Positions 1 through 7,379 of a stretch of DNA of 7,958 bases are shown piece by piece. The position numbers were made by a program, and so were the translations under genes. How positions within the stretch are numbered: position 1 is the first letter of the stretch; each line of letters opens with the position of its first letter. Source of the DNA: Streptosporangiaceae bacterium (GTDB lineage: Bacteria > Actinomycetota > Actinomycetes > Streptosporangiales > Streptosporangiaceae); the NCBI GenBank assembly GCA_030038715.1, contig JASHSO010000324.1:1-7958 (forward strand), written 5' to 3'. The notes under the pieces were generated by a model. It had not been told where the DNA came from, ran no database searches, and worked only from the letters and a program-made list of their open reading frames with translations.

Positions 1-1157
1 CCTGGTCGGCCGGGCACTGCAGTGCGCAGCTGGGTGGCTACCCGCGCTACCTCGCGGCTGCGCGCGGCCGCGCCCAGTCGCCCAAGCAGACCCGGCCGCA
101 GCCGTCCCACGCTCAGCCGTACCGGAGCGCCCAGCGCCCTCGCCACGTCGTCGCGGCGCCGCAACCGGTCACTCACCAACTCCGCCACGATCACGTAACC
201 GATACCGAGGAATATCCCGCCAAGCAGGCCGCCCGCGATGTAGAGCACGGGAGACGTCAGCTTCGACCGGGGCAATGCCGACGCGGCATCCAGCACCCTG
301 CTACCCGCGACTATCCCTGCGTTCGTCACCTGTGAGCTGACCTGGTAATCGGTCACCGCCTGCTCAAGATTGATGAGCGCTATGTCCGCCTGTCCGTGCT
401 CGTACTGCAGGCGGCCAAGCTTGGCCTTCCGGGCGGCCGAGGCGGGCTCGGCCGATACCGCAGCCACCTGGCTCGCAAGCGAGCTAACCTTCAGCTTGGC
501 CTGGTAATCCTGCTGGTTCAGCGAATTGAGCACATGCTGCCGCTGGACCCGCAGTTGCTGGGCGCGGAACTGCAAGAACGCCGACGCGAGTGCCGACGCC
601 GACCGAATGGCCTGCTGGGCTGATCGGGCGCTCATCGTGATCAGCAAGATCTGGTCGGTCTCGGGCACCACCGTGTAGGACGAGATGAACTTATTGACGT
701 TTTCGGTCAACCCGACCCGGTGCAGTGCCATCCAGGCGACGGTACGCGACTGAAGCACGGCGACGTCAGTCAACACTTCGTCCTGCGGGTTGTCGTCCGG
801 GTTCTGGGCGACCTCAAGTTCGGCGGCGGCCTTGGCGGCAGGCGGATGCACCCTGTATACCCCTAGGCCAAGTACGAGTCCGATGATGCCGAGCGCACAC
901 CACAGTCGGACCCTTCGACGCACAGCCGCACTCAGGTACGGCAAGGCAGCGAGGCCCGCAGCGAGCTGCGCCGAGAGCTGCGGGCCTACGCCACTTTGCT
1001 GGCCGCTGTCTGCCAGGTCATCGTCTGGCCACATTTGGTCGGCCACCTGCTCGGCAGTGGCATCGACGACCACACGTGACATCGTGACGGTCTGGTCCTC
1101 TTCGAAGCGCCGCCCAGCAATGTCCGTTCCGCCTTCGGAGTCGGCCGTGACATGCAT
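1..1157 (-). CDS. Wzz/GumC-type polysaccharide chain-length determinant (co-polymerase), C-terminus cut by window edge
   Basis: My own minus-strand translation gives an open frame of 385 visible residues running off the left edge. It has the two-membrane-segment layout of Wzz/PCP proteins: a cytoplasmic N-terminus of about 84 residues, a basic RRRVRLW stretch, TM1 at about 85-104, an extracytoplasmic region of about 200 residues, and TM2 at about 305-325. Inside are the family's usual signposts: LTDVAVLQSRTVAW at about 129-142, a strand DQILLITMSARSAQQA at about 168-183, FLQFR at 194-198 followed by a long helical, probably coiled-coil part, and a proline-containing ALPRSKLTSP at about 294-303 just before TM2. 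After TM2 the tail carries SREVARVATQLRT (367-379), which resembles the segment opening bacterial tyrosine-kinase (BY-kinase) domains. The protein would set glycan chain length with a Wzy polymerase. I chose the ATG at 1155-1157 because AGGGAAGG lies 7 bases upstream. Alternatives are GTG at 1218-1220 and ATG at 1080-1082. The family call is confident; the start is moderately so. Confidence 0.85.
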   Translation of the reverse strand, partial: MHVTADSEGGTDIAGRRFEEDQTVTMSRVVVDATAEQVADQMWPDDDLADSGQQSGVGPQLSAQLAAGLAALPYLSAAVRRRVRLWCALGIIGLVLGLGVYRVHPPAAKAAAELEVAQNPDDNPQDEVLTDVAVLQSRTVAWMALHRVGLTENVNKFISSYTVVPETDQILLITMSARSAQQAIRSASALASAFLQFRAQQLRVQRQHVLNSLNQQDYQAKLKVSSLASQVAAVSAEPASAARKAKLGRLQYEHGQADIALINLEQAVTDYQVSSQVTNAGIVAGSRVLDAASALPRSKLTSPVLYIAGGLLGGIFLGIGYVIVAELVSDRLRRRDDVARALGAPVRLSVGRLRPGLLGRLGAAARSREVARVATQLRTAVPGRP

Positions 1158-1164
1158 GATCCGG

Positions 1165-1172
1165 CCTTCCCT
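1165..1172 (-). promoter_or_regulatory. Ribosome binding site deciding the Wzz-like start
   Basis: AGGGAAGG sits 7 bases upstream of the ATG at 1155-1157. It is the best Shine-Dalgarno match among the three candidate starts. The GTG at 1218-1220, which overlaps the upstream stop, has no clear purine-rich site, and the ATG at 1080-1082 has only GAAGAGGA, too far away at about 13 bases. Confidence 0.6.
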
Positions 1173-1216
1173 GGAATCTCCGGCACTCCTGTCGGAAGCG
1201 TCTCTAAGCCGCACTG

Positions 1217-3256
1217 TCACACGACCGATCGCCGGGCTGTGAGCATGGTCGAGTAGCCTGCGTCTAGGAACTCCAGTCGCGTGGTAAGCGGCGGACCAGG
1301 CTCCGTGCGCCCTTCTCCTACCACAGTGATAGCGGGGACGCGTCGTCCGAGGCCAGCGGAATACCAGCCGAGGATCGGCTTCGTCTGGCCACGGTACACA
1401 GTCCACTCCAACGACTGCGGCAGCTCAAGCTGGGCAGCACCGGGCATAGACGCACCAGGCCAGGTCAAGAGTACCCGAACGCCGTCCAATTCCGCGTGCA
1501 CGTCGGGACCGAGATGAAACGCCAGCCGGACATCGTAACTGCCTCCATCGATCTGGTCCACGATGTCGATGAGCCGGGACGCGCGATCGAGTCTCACGCA
1601 CCGGCGATGCCTGCCAGGCGGCACCAGAGACCGATACCCGTCGTGCTCGGCCGTCCACTCGACCGCATCGCCAATGTCTGTGACGCTTACCTCCGTCCCG
1701 TTGGCGTGACGCAGCCACAGAAACGGGCCGCCCTCGGTGGACTGGCTCCGGCCCTCGAGCTCAACGGTGTTGTGCGCGATCGTGGACCTGAAGTATGACC
1801 GCCACGCGGACTCGCCGTGGTAGCAGTACGTGCCCGGGTCGGCCAGCACATCCACGCCCCCGTACCGGACCTCGACGGACAGCGCGTCGGCGTGGGCGTG
1901 CGCCGCGATGCTCAGGTAGCCATGGGGCCCCCCGTCGCAACGGCACCAGATCTCCGGATCCTGCTGGCTTGTGGTCCGCAGCAGAGTGACGCCGGCATCA
2001 GAGAACCGCCATGGCCGCGTGCTTGGCCGACCTCGCGCCGGCCGCGCCGCGCCAGCCAGCGCACCGATGAGCGTGCTGCTCACGTCTGGCGCCGAGCTCG
2101 GCCACCACTCAAGCGCGCCAAACAGCTGCTTTGCCAGCGCCAGCAGCGACGGCCACGGGTTGGCTGCGGGAGCGTCCAGTAGCACACCGCGGCCACCGTC
2201 TCCATCCCCTTGGCGGGGCGGACGCAGCTGCTCGTCAAGCAGCGCAGCTCCACTGTCGACCATCGCGCATAGACGTTCCCAGGCCTCCGGTCCTAGCGGA
2301 TGCCCGGCTGCCGCTGCCTCTACGGCGGCGATTAAGCCGAGTTCAGCAACGAAGCTCTGGTACTCAGAGGCGAGCTCACGCCCAATGCCAGATGGAAAGG
2401 TGTTACGAAGCAGCTCGCGTTCAAGCAGCCTAGTGGACTGCTGGCGCCAACGATCGCTCTGCGGGAACCACGGGAATGCGCAGCTACCCAGGAGAAGGCC
2501 AGCGGCCTCCGCGATGACGTGATTGTTCGCCGACGAGCCGCGGCTCCGGAATGCGGCAAGGTACGCCTGGTGCCAGCCGATCTGACGGACGGCGAGCTCG
2601 CAGTCCTCGAAGTGCCCGGCTATACCCGGCCAGTCGTCCAGCAGCCGCCGGATCCAGGTCATGCTGATCAACCGGATGCCGACCTCGATACCGCTGGTCC
2701 AGTGCACGCCGGACAGGAACGGGTTCTCCCGCCACCAGGTTCGGAGTTGCTTGACAGCCCGCTGCGCGTACTCTTCGTCGTGACTGAGAAACCATGCGCT
2801 AGCCAGCAGCGTCAAGTGCTGCAGCCGTGAAATCTCCCAGAGTTGCTTGATGTTCCCCGTCTGGTCCTGCGACCGGTGATTGATCCGGAAGGCGTACCGG
2901 TCCGCAGGTGCCCGGCGACCAGTCACCGGGTCGTAGAACCAGTCAGGCAGCGCCATGTCTGTGCGTCGGTGGCCCAGCACCTCCCACTCGCCCCGCAGTA
3001 GCTGGTCGGCTGCCCCTAGAACTGCCTTCTTTGCCTGCTCGGGCACGCGTGCTGCGGTGCCATCGGGCAGGCAGCCAACGAACCGCCTATTGCCAGGCGG
3101 CGCAGTCCCGTCACTGGGCAGGTCCTCTCGCCGCACCTGCTGACGCGACCAGGCCGCACGGCGGGCCTGGCTCCCTGCGCGCCACACCACCTCGCTCGGT
3201 GACATCCTCATAGCCCTGCGCACATACCAGCGAAGGCGCTCAGAAGGCGTGCTCAT
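1217..3256 (-). CDS. Heparinase II/III family protein (alginate/heparin lyase-like), exopolysaccharide-locus type
   Basis: This is a 679-residue protein counted from MSTPSERLRW. The frame is open further upstream, to an ATG at 3292. The ATG at 3254-3256 is preferred because it overlaps the previous stop as ATGA and has GGAG 5 bases upstream. The N-terminus has a basic RRAMRMSPSEVVWRAG segment (about 13-28), a pattern seen in polysaccharide-locus members of this family, and no signal peptide. An alpha-helical toroid domain follows (about 80-385), with NNH at 244-246 and Tyr299. A beta-sandwich heparinase II/III domain then starts near 413, with HAHAD (His453, His455), DPGTY (Tyr477) and FRSTIAHNTV (His495). 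These Asn/His/Tyr positions match those used for beta-elimination of uronate glycans in PL12/15/17/21-type lyases, so an active enzyme is plausible. The substrate cannot be read from the sequence. It could trim or turn over the polymer made by this locus. An epimerase-like or non-catalytic glycan-binding role cannot be excluded. Confidence 0.88.
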   Translation of the reverse strand: MSTPSERLRWYVRRAMRMSPSEVVWRAGSQARRAAWSRQQVRREDLPSDGTAPPGNRRFVGCLPDGTAARVPEQAKKAVLGAADQLLRGEWEVLGHRRTDMALPDWFYDPVTGRRAPADRYAFRINHRSQDQTGNIKQLWEISRLQHLTLLASAWFLSHDEEYAQRAVKQLRTWWRENPFLSGVHWTSGIEVGIRLISMTWIRRLLDDWPGIAGHFEDCELAVRQIGWHQAYLAAFRSRGSSANNHVIAEAAGLLLGSCAFPWFPQSDRWRQQSTRLLERELLRNTFPSGIGRELASEYQSFVAELGLIAAVEAAAAGHPLGPEAWERLCAMVDSGAALLDEQLRPPRQGDGDGGRGVLLDAPAANPWPSLLALAKQLFGALEWWPSSAPDVSSTLIGALAGAARPARGRPSTRPWRFSDAGVTLLRTTSQQDPEIWCRCDGGPHGYLSIAAHAHADALSVEVRYGGVDVLADPGTYCYHGESAWRSYFRSTIAHNTVELEGRSQSTEGGPFLWLRHANGTEVSVTDIGDAVEWTAEHDGYRSLVPPGRHRRCVRLDRASRLIDIVDQIDGGSYDVRLAFHLGPDVHAELDGVRVLLTWPGASMPGAAQLELPQSLEWTVYRGQTKPILGWYSAGLGRRVPAITVVGEGRTEPGPPLTTRLEFLDAGYSTMLTARRSVV

Positions 3257-5421
3257 ACCGTCTCCGGTACGCCGCTCGACACGCTTCTCCATACCGCGAT
3301 CGTGGCCCGCGTAGTAGCGGCCAGCGACTCAAGCTCTATCGGCATCGAAGCGCCGCTGCTGCACGCTTTGACAAACTGAGCGAGTTCGTCTCGCTGCCCC
3401 TTGTCCTGAGCGCGGGACCGTATGCTGACGTGGCGCCGTCCAGACCAGACGGCGGCCCGCCGGAAGTTCTCAAGGAGTGCGGTCATGCCGGCCGACGCGA
3501 ATTCCAGCGATTCCTTTGGATAACGAGTGTTGCCGCCAGTGACATACGAGATGGTGGCCACAGATCCATTCTCGAATCGCAGCGTCGCCTGCACGTCGTC
3601 CCGCTCGGGACCTGCCATGGCGTAGACCTCGATCGGCAGGCTATCGATCCACCAACTGAGCGTGTCGATGAAGTGACCACCCTCGCCAGTGAAACGCGAC
3701 CCTTCAAGATCCCGGTTGAGGTACCAGCTGTCGGCTTCCAGCCGCCCGGCGTTCACTAGGTAACGGGCCGTCAACCCCGCGCCGGCCGTGCCGAATCGTG
3801 CTCTGAGTTGCCTAAGCAGCGGCGAGAACCGGCGGTTGAAGCCCACCATGAGCCTGTCGTTCCCGGTCTCGGCAACGGCCTGCAGGATGCGCTGCAACTC
3901 ATCGTCCGTCAATGCCAGTGGCTTCTCGACAAAGACGGCCTTGCTGGCCCTCAACCCGCGGCAGACCAGGTCGGCGTGGGTGTGATGGCGTGTCACGATG
4001 AAGATTGCGTCGAGCGAGGAGTCAGCGAGTACCGCGTCCGCGGTTGTAGACGCCGTCGCGAAGCCGAATCGCCGCTGCGCGTTGATCGCAGACAACGACC
4101 TGGTCGTGGCGACGTGACCGAGCCTGACCGTGTCTAGCCCGGCTAGGTGAGGTAGCAGCATCGAGGACGCGTAATTGCCAACGCCGATGAAGCCGACCGC
4201 GAGTTGCCTAGCCATTGCCGCCCGCGCAACTGTCCGCACGGGACTTCCAGCGGACTGGCTCGGGTCCGGCCGCACACCCGTGGCTCGGGGCTGGCGGTAC
4301 TCCAGCAGCACGCCCACCGCCGCCGAAGACCTGGAGGCCAGGCTCTTATAGACCGACGTAGCCTCCTCAACCGGGAAGACGCCTGCGATGAGGGACTCAA
4401 CCTCGATGTCGCTACGCGCTATCAAGTCGAGGAAGCACGCCAGATTCCGGCGTTCGGTCCAGCGGACGTAGCCCGCCGGGTAGTCGATCCCCTCCAGTTC
4501 GTACCGATCATCGTATCGGCCGGGGCCATACGACCGCGAGAACCGGACGTCAAGCTCCTTGTCATAGTAGGCGTTCCACGGCAGGTCGAGGCGGGTCTTG
4601 CCGATGTCGACAACCCTTGCGCGATCCCTCGCCAGCCTGGCGGCCGCCTCGGTTGGGCCGTTGGAGGAACCGCCCGCAGCGATCAGCACATGGTCGGCGC
4701 CACGTCCGTCGGTGAGGTCGCTCAGCGCCCTCTCGATGACTGCCATCCCCTCGTTTGATGGCGCCGCGCACGCGACAGCGCCAGCCTTCTCGGCGAGACG
4801 ACACCGGTCCGCGATCACGTCGAGCCCAACCACGCGGACGCCAGCAGCTACCAGCAATCGGACCACGAGCTGTCCGACCAAGCCGAGACCGATCACGCAG
4901 GCCGTCTCACCGAGCTGTACCTCGGCACGCCGGACGCCCTGCATGGCGATCGCGCCGACGGTCGCGAAGGCGGCGTGCTCTGCCGTGACTCCGGCTGGCA
5001 CGGGTACACAGAGGTTGACAGGGATCCAGTTGTACTCGGCATGCAGCGCGTGCTCGTTCCCGGCCGCCGCCACCACCTGTCCTACCCGGAACTCCCCCGC
5101 CCCACTTCCTACCTCCTGGACGACGCCGCAGAGCGAATAGCCGAGCGGCGTGTAAGAGTCGAGACGGTTTATCACCTTCTTATAGGTGGCGACCGTGCCC
5201 TGCTGGACCACCGAGTCGAGCACCTTCCGGGCCTGGTCAGGCCGAGCCCGCGCCTTTCCGATCAAGGACAGGCTTGCCTCGCTGATCTTCATCATCTCGG
5301 TGCCGGTCGAGATGAGTGAGAACAGCGACCGCACCAACACGCCGCCAGGCCGACACGCCGGAGCGGGCACATCAAGGACGGTCAGCTCGCCCGTCTTGTA
5401 GTTCTGCGCTACCTGCTTCAT
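3253..5421 (-). CDS. Bi-domain oxidoreductase: zinc-less MDR dehydrogenase fused to Gfo/Idh/MocA domain
   Basis: This is a single 722-residue frame made of two dehydrogenases. Residues 1-375 are a medium-chain dehydrogenase (MDR) of the alcohol/threonine dehydrogenase type, with a GroES-like part and a Rossmann motif GLGLVG (178-183) followed by an acidic Asp201 at the end of the second strand, which suggests NAD(H). After a Pro/Ala/Arg-rich linker (about 376-405) comes a Gfo/Idh/MocA half. It has FIGVGNYASS (411-420), the family's EKP motif (499-501, catalytic Lys500) and GGHFID (581-586). The usual MDR zinc ligands are absent: ISTGTE stands where the Cys ligand is expected, and GYS (94-96) replaces GHE. 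There is no four-Cys structural zinc site either. Such fusions are known from polysaccharide gene clusters, often beside a heparinase II/III gene as here. It probably oxidises or reduces a sugar or sugar nucleotide; the substrate is unknown. The stop overlaps the next start (ATGA), implying translational coupling. Confidence 0.9.
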   Translation of the reverse strand: MKQVAQNYKTGELTVLDVPAPACRPGGVLVRSLFSLISTGTEMMKISEASLSLIGKARARPDQARKVLDSVVQQGTVATYKKVINRLDSYTPLGYSLCGVVQEVGSGAGEFRVGQVVAAAGNEHALHAEYNWIPVNLCVPVPAGVTAEHAAFATVGAIAMQGVRRAEVQLGETACVIGLGLVGQLVVRLLVAAGVRVVGLDVIADRCRLAEKAGAVACAAPSNEGMAVIERALSDLTDGRGADHVLIAAGGSSNGPTEAAARLARDRARVVDIGKTRLDLPWNAYYDKELDVRFSRSYGPGRYDDRYELEGIDYPAGYVRWTERRNLACFLDLIARSDIEVESLIAGVFPVEEATSVYKSLASRSSAAVGVLLEYRQPRATGVRPDPSQSAGSPVRTVARAAMARQLAVGFIGVGNYASSMLLPHLAGLDTVRLGHVATTRSLSAINAQRRFGFATASTTADAVLADSSLDAIFIVTRHHTHADLVCRGLRASKAVFVEKPLALTDDELQRILQAVAETGNDRLMVGFNRRFSPLLRQLRARFGTAGAGLTARYLVNAGRLEADSWYLNRDLEGSRFTGEGGHFIDTLSWWIDSLPIEVYAMAGPERDDVQATLRFENGSVATISYVTGGNTRYPKESLEFASAGMTALLENFRRAAVWSGRRHVSIRSRAQDKGQRDELAQFVKACSSGASMPIELESLAATTRATIAVWRSVSSGVPETV
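3262..3265 (-). promoter_or_regulatory. Ribosome binding site for the heparinase-like gene
   Basis: GGAG lies 5 bases before the ATG at 3254-3256, inside the last codons of the upstream gene. With the ATGA stop/start overlap it supports this start over the longer one at 3292, which would add 12 residues and overlap the upstream gene by 40 bases. Confidence 0.6.
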
Positions 5422-5466
5422 CGCATCCCTCGGCTCAACGCTCCGGTCCCAGCTCGCCGTGCCTCG
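5422..5466 (-). promoter_or_regulatory. 45-base intergenic gap with a good ribosome binding site
   Basis: This short spacer separates the amidotransferase stop from the bi-domain oxidoreductase start. It carries GAGGG at 5427-5431, 5 bases before the ATG. I see no convincing -10/-35 pair and no hairpin with a T tract, so the genes on either side are probably co-transcribed. An ATG at 5424-5426 is followed at once by a stop (ATG CGA TGA) and is not a useful start. Confidence 0.6.
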
Positions 5467-7374
5467 TCATGCCGCCACCCCGCTGGCCTGCGCGTTCCGG
5501 TACCAGAGCTCCATCGTCAGCAGCTGCCAGATCTGCTTGGCACGGTCCTCGCGGCCCGCCTGTTCCTGTGCGATCAGCTGGATCAGCGGCTCGCGCCGGA
5601 CCATTCCGCAGGCCACGAGTTCGCCGCCGACCAGCACATCCTGGATGAGTTCCCGCAGGTCGCTTCGTATCCAAGCACGCAGTGGCGCGCTGAACGAGGA
5701 CTTGGGCCGGTGCACGATTTCTGCCGGAAGCCAGCCTTCAGCTGCTTGCTTCAGAGCGACTTTGCCGTGGCGGCCACGGATCTTCGCAGTGCCTGGCAGC
5801 GAGAAAGCAGCCCGCGCGACGACCGGGTCAACGAACGGAACGCGCACCTCGACCGACGCCGCCATGCTGGCGCGGTCGGTGTAAGCGAGGTTCAGCCCTG
5901 GCAGGAACAACCGGGTGTCCGCCAGGCACATCCGGTTGATCTCGTCCGCCAGCGCGTTGTCGCAGTAGACCTCGGAATGCTCGGCGACGACCTCGTGGAT
6001 GTAGTTTCCCAGGTCGGGGCTCACCAAGGCCGCCAGCTCGTCCGCATCGTAGAGTGTGTAGCTCCGCCGGAAGCGCGGTTCCTCCGGGAGCTCGGCGAAA
6101 GTGAGGAAGCGCTTGGCCCAGCGGACGTAGCGCAAGCCCCAGCCCATGGCGGTGACCGGCAGTCGGCTCACCGCGATGCCAACTGCGACTCGGCTGACCG
6201 CTGGAAGCCTGTTGTACCGGCTGGCCATCACGCACGCCAGGTGCTTGCGGTAGCCGCCGAACAGCTCGTCGGCACCCATCCCGGAGAGAATAACCTTCAC
6301 CCCGCGCTCTCGAGCCGCCTGGCACATAAGCAGGGTGTTTATCGCAGCAGGGTCGCCGATCGGCTCATCGAGGACGTCCACCATACGCGGCAGCATGTCG
6401 ACGATGTCAGGTGAGATCTCTATCTCGTGCAGCGTGATGCCGTACCGTGCCGCAACCTGCCTCGCGTAAAAGGCATCGTCCGGCATGGCCTCCAAGCGCT
6501 GGTCCTGCGGGCGGAACGAGATCGTGTACGCGTCTATGGCGCTGTCGGACCGGTGGGCAAGCACGGTGACGATGCTGGAGTCTAGGCCGCCGGACAGGAA
6601 GCTGGACACCGGTACGTCGGCGACTAGGTGCTTCGCCACCGAGTCCTCTATAACTGAAGCGAGGTCTTCGGGTGGACCCGCAGCTGCCTCGGCGGCCACG
6701 TCCGCCACCCGCCAGTATCCCTCGATCGAGAAGGACCCGTCAGGGCGCCAGCGCGCGAACGAGCCACCGGGGAGCTTGCGAACCGCGTCGATGACGCACC
6801 GCTGTTCGGGTAGCCAGTAGTAGAGCATTGATGCCACTAGGGCGCCGGGCTCGACCCGTAGCTCGGAACCTAGTGCTGCGACCAGCGCCTTCAACTCCGA
6901 GGCGAAGACCGCGCCGCCGCCACGGGGCACGAAGTACAGCGGCTTGATCCCTAGGGGATCGCGCGCTAGGAACAGCTCGCCGGTGCGGGTATCGGCCAAC
7001 GCGAACGCAAACATTCCACGAAACCGTGTCAGCGCGTCTGGGCCCCAGCGTCGCCATGATTCGAGCACGACCTCGGTGTCCGACTGCGTACCGAAGTTCA
7101 CGCCGTTGGCGGCGAGCTCGGCTCGCAGTGCCCTGTAGTTATACAACTCGCCGTTGTAGATCAGCGTCAGCCCATGCTTGCGTAGCGGCTGGTCTGCTGC
7201 AGTGCTGAGGTCGATAATCGACAGCCGCCTGTGACCAAAGTGAAAGGCCACGCAGCCGTCCACGTGGCTCCATGAGCCACATGCGTCCGGGCCCCGGTGC
7301 GCGATCCGGTCGGTCATGATGTCGGCTAGCTTCTGGCCGTCTGCTTGCTGGTAGGACCCAGCGATACCGCACAT
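5467..7374 (-). CDS. Asparagine synthase (glutamine-hydrolysing) / class-II glutamine amidotransferase of a polysaccharide locus
   Basis: This is a full-length 635-residue protein, similar in size to Bacillus AsnB-type enzymes. It starts MCGIAG, so removal of Met exposes the nucleophile Cys2 of class-II glutaminases. Other glutaminase landmarks are HRGPD (26-30), HRRLSIIDLS (48-57, Arg49/Arg50), NGELYN (74-79) and SDTE (98-101, Asp99). The ATP-pyrophosphatase synthetase domain begins near 230. It has the PP-loop SGGLDSS (261-267), the acidic SGMGADELFGGY (364-375), the RASMAASVEVRVPFVD block (501-516) and RPKSSFSAPL (556-565). All key positions look intact, so ammonia from glutamine should be passed to an ATP-activated carboxylate. 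The textbook product is asparagine. In sugar-polymer loci, homologues are thought to amidate uronic acids, and this operon makes that the more attractive reading. The gene follows the glycosyltransferase by 5 bases. Family is very sure; substrate is unsure. Confidence 0.93.
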   Translation of the reverse strand: MCGIAGSYQQADGQKLADIMTDRIAHRGPDACGSWSHVDGCVAFHFGHRRLSIIDLSTAADQPLRKHGLTLIYNGELYNYRALRAELAANGVNFGTQSDTEVVLESWRRWGPDALTRFRGMFAFALADTRTGELFLARDPLGIKPLYFVPRGGGAVFASELKALVAALGSELRVEPGALVASMLYYWLPEQRCVIDAVRKLPGGSFARWRPDGSFSIEGYWRVADVAAEAAAGPPEDLASVIEDSVAKHLVADVPVSSFLSGGLDSSIVTVLAHRSDSAIDAYTISFRPQDQRLEAMPDDAFYARQVAARYGITLHEIEISPDIVDMLPRMVDVLDEPIGDPAAINTLLMCQAARERGVKVILSGMGADELFGGYRKHLACVMASRYNRLPAVSRVAVGIAVSRLPVTAMGWGLRYVRWAKRFLTFAELPEEPRFRRSYTLYDADELAALVSPDLGNYIHEVVAEHSEVYCDNALADEINRMCLADTRLFLPGLNLAYTDRASMAASVEVRVPFVDPVVARAAFSLPGTAKIRGRHGKVALKQAAEGWLPAEIVHRPKSSFSAPLRAWIRSDLRELIQDVLVGGELVACGMVRREPLIQLIAQEQAGREDRAKQIWQLLTMELWYRNAQASGVAA

Positions 7375-7379
7375 GTCAG

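Noticed and set aside
986..1186. Minus-strand 66-codon frame near the Wzz start
   Set aside because: It is in a different frame from the Wzz-like protein, overlaps its start and N-terminal region, and ends inside it. It is a shadow.
790..1242. Plus-strand open frame of 150 codons
   Set aside because: It is antisense to the N-terminal part of the Wzz-like gene, which has clear membrane segments and family motifs in its own frame.
1971..2522. Plus-strand open frame of 183 codons, rich in Ser/Arg/Ala
   Set aside because: It is antisense to the heparinase-like gene, with low-complexity composition typical of a shadow frame.
3257..3292. Longer start for the heparinase-like protein (ATG at 3290-3292)
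   Set aside because: It would add only 12 residues deep within the upstream gene. The ATG at 3254-3256 has an SD and the ATGA overlap, and gives the expected family N-terminus.
4204..5140. Two overlapping plus-strand open frames of 180-184 codons
   Set aside because: Both are antisense to the bi-domain oxidoreductase, overlap each other and show no family features.
5422..5466. Possible terminator or internal promoter in the longest clear gap
   Set aside because: No hairpin with a T tract and no recognisable -10/-35 pair can be seen. It is only 45 bases and holds an SD.
5828..6325. Minus-strand 165-codon frame inside the amidotransferase gene
   Set aside because: It is out of frame with a gene whose conserved motifs run uninterrupted through this region, and its composition is Arg/Gly-rich.
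5710..6414. Plus-strand open frame of 234 codons
   Set aside because: It lies fully antisense to the amidotransferase gene, has no recognisable domain, and is explained by high-GC coding on the other strand.
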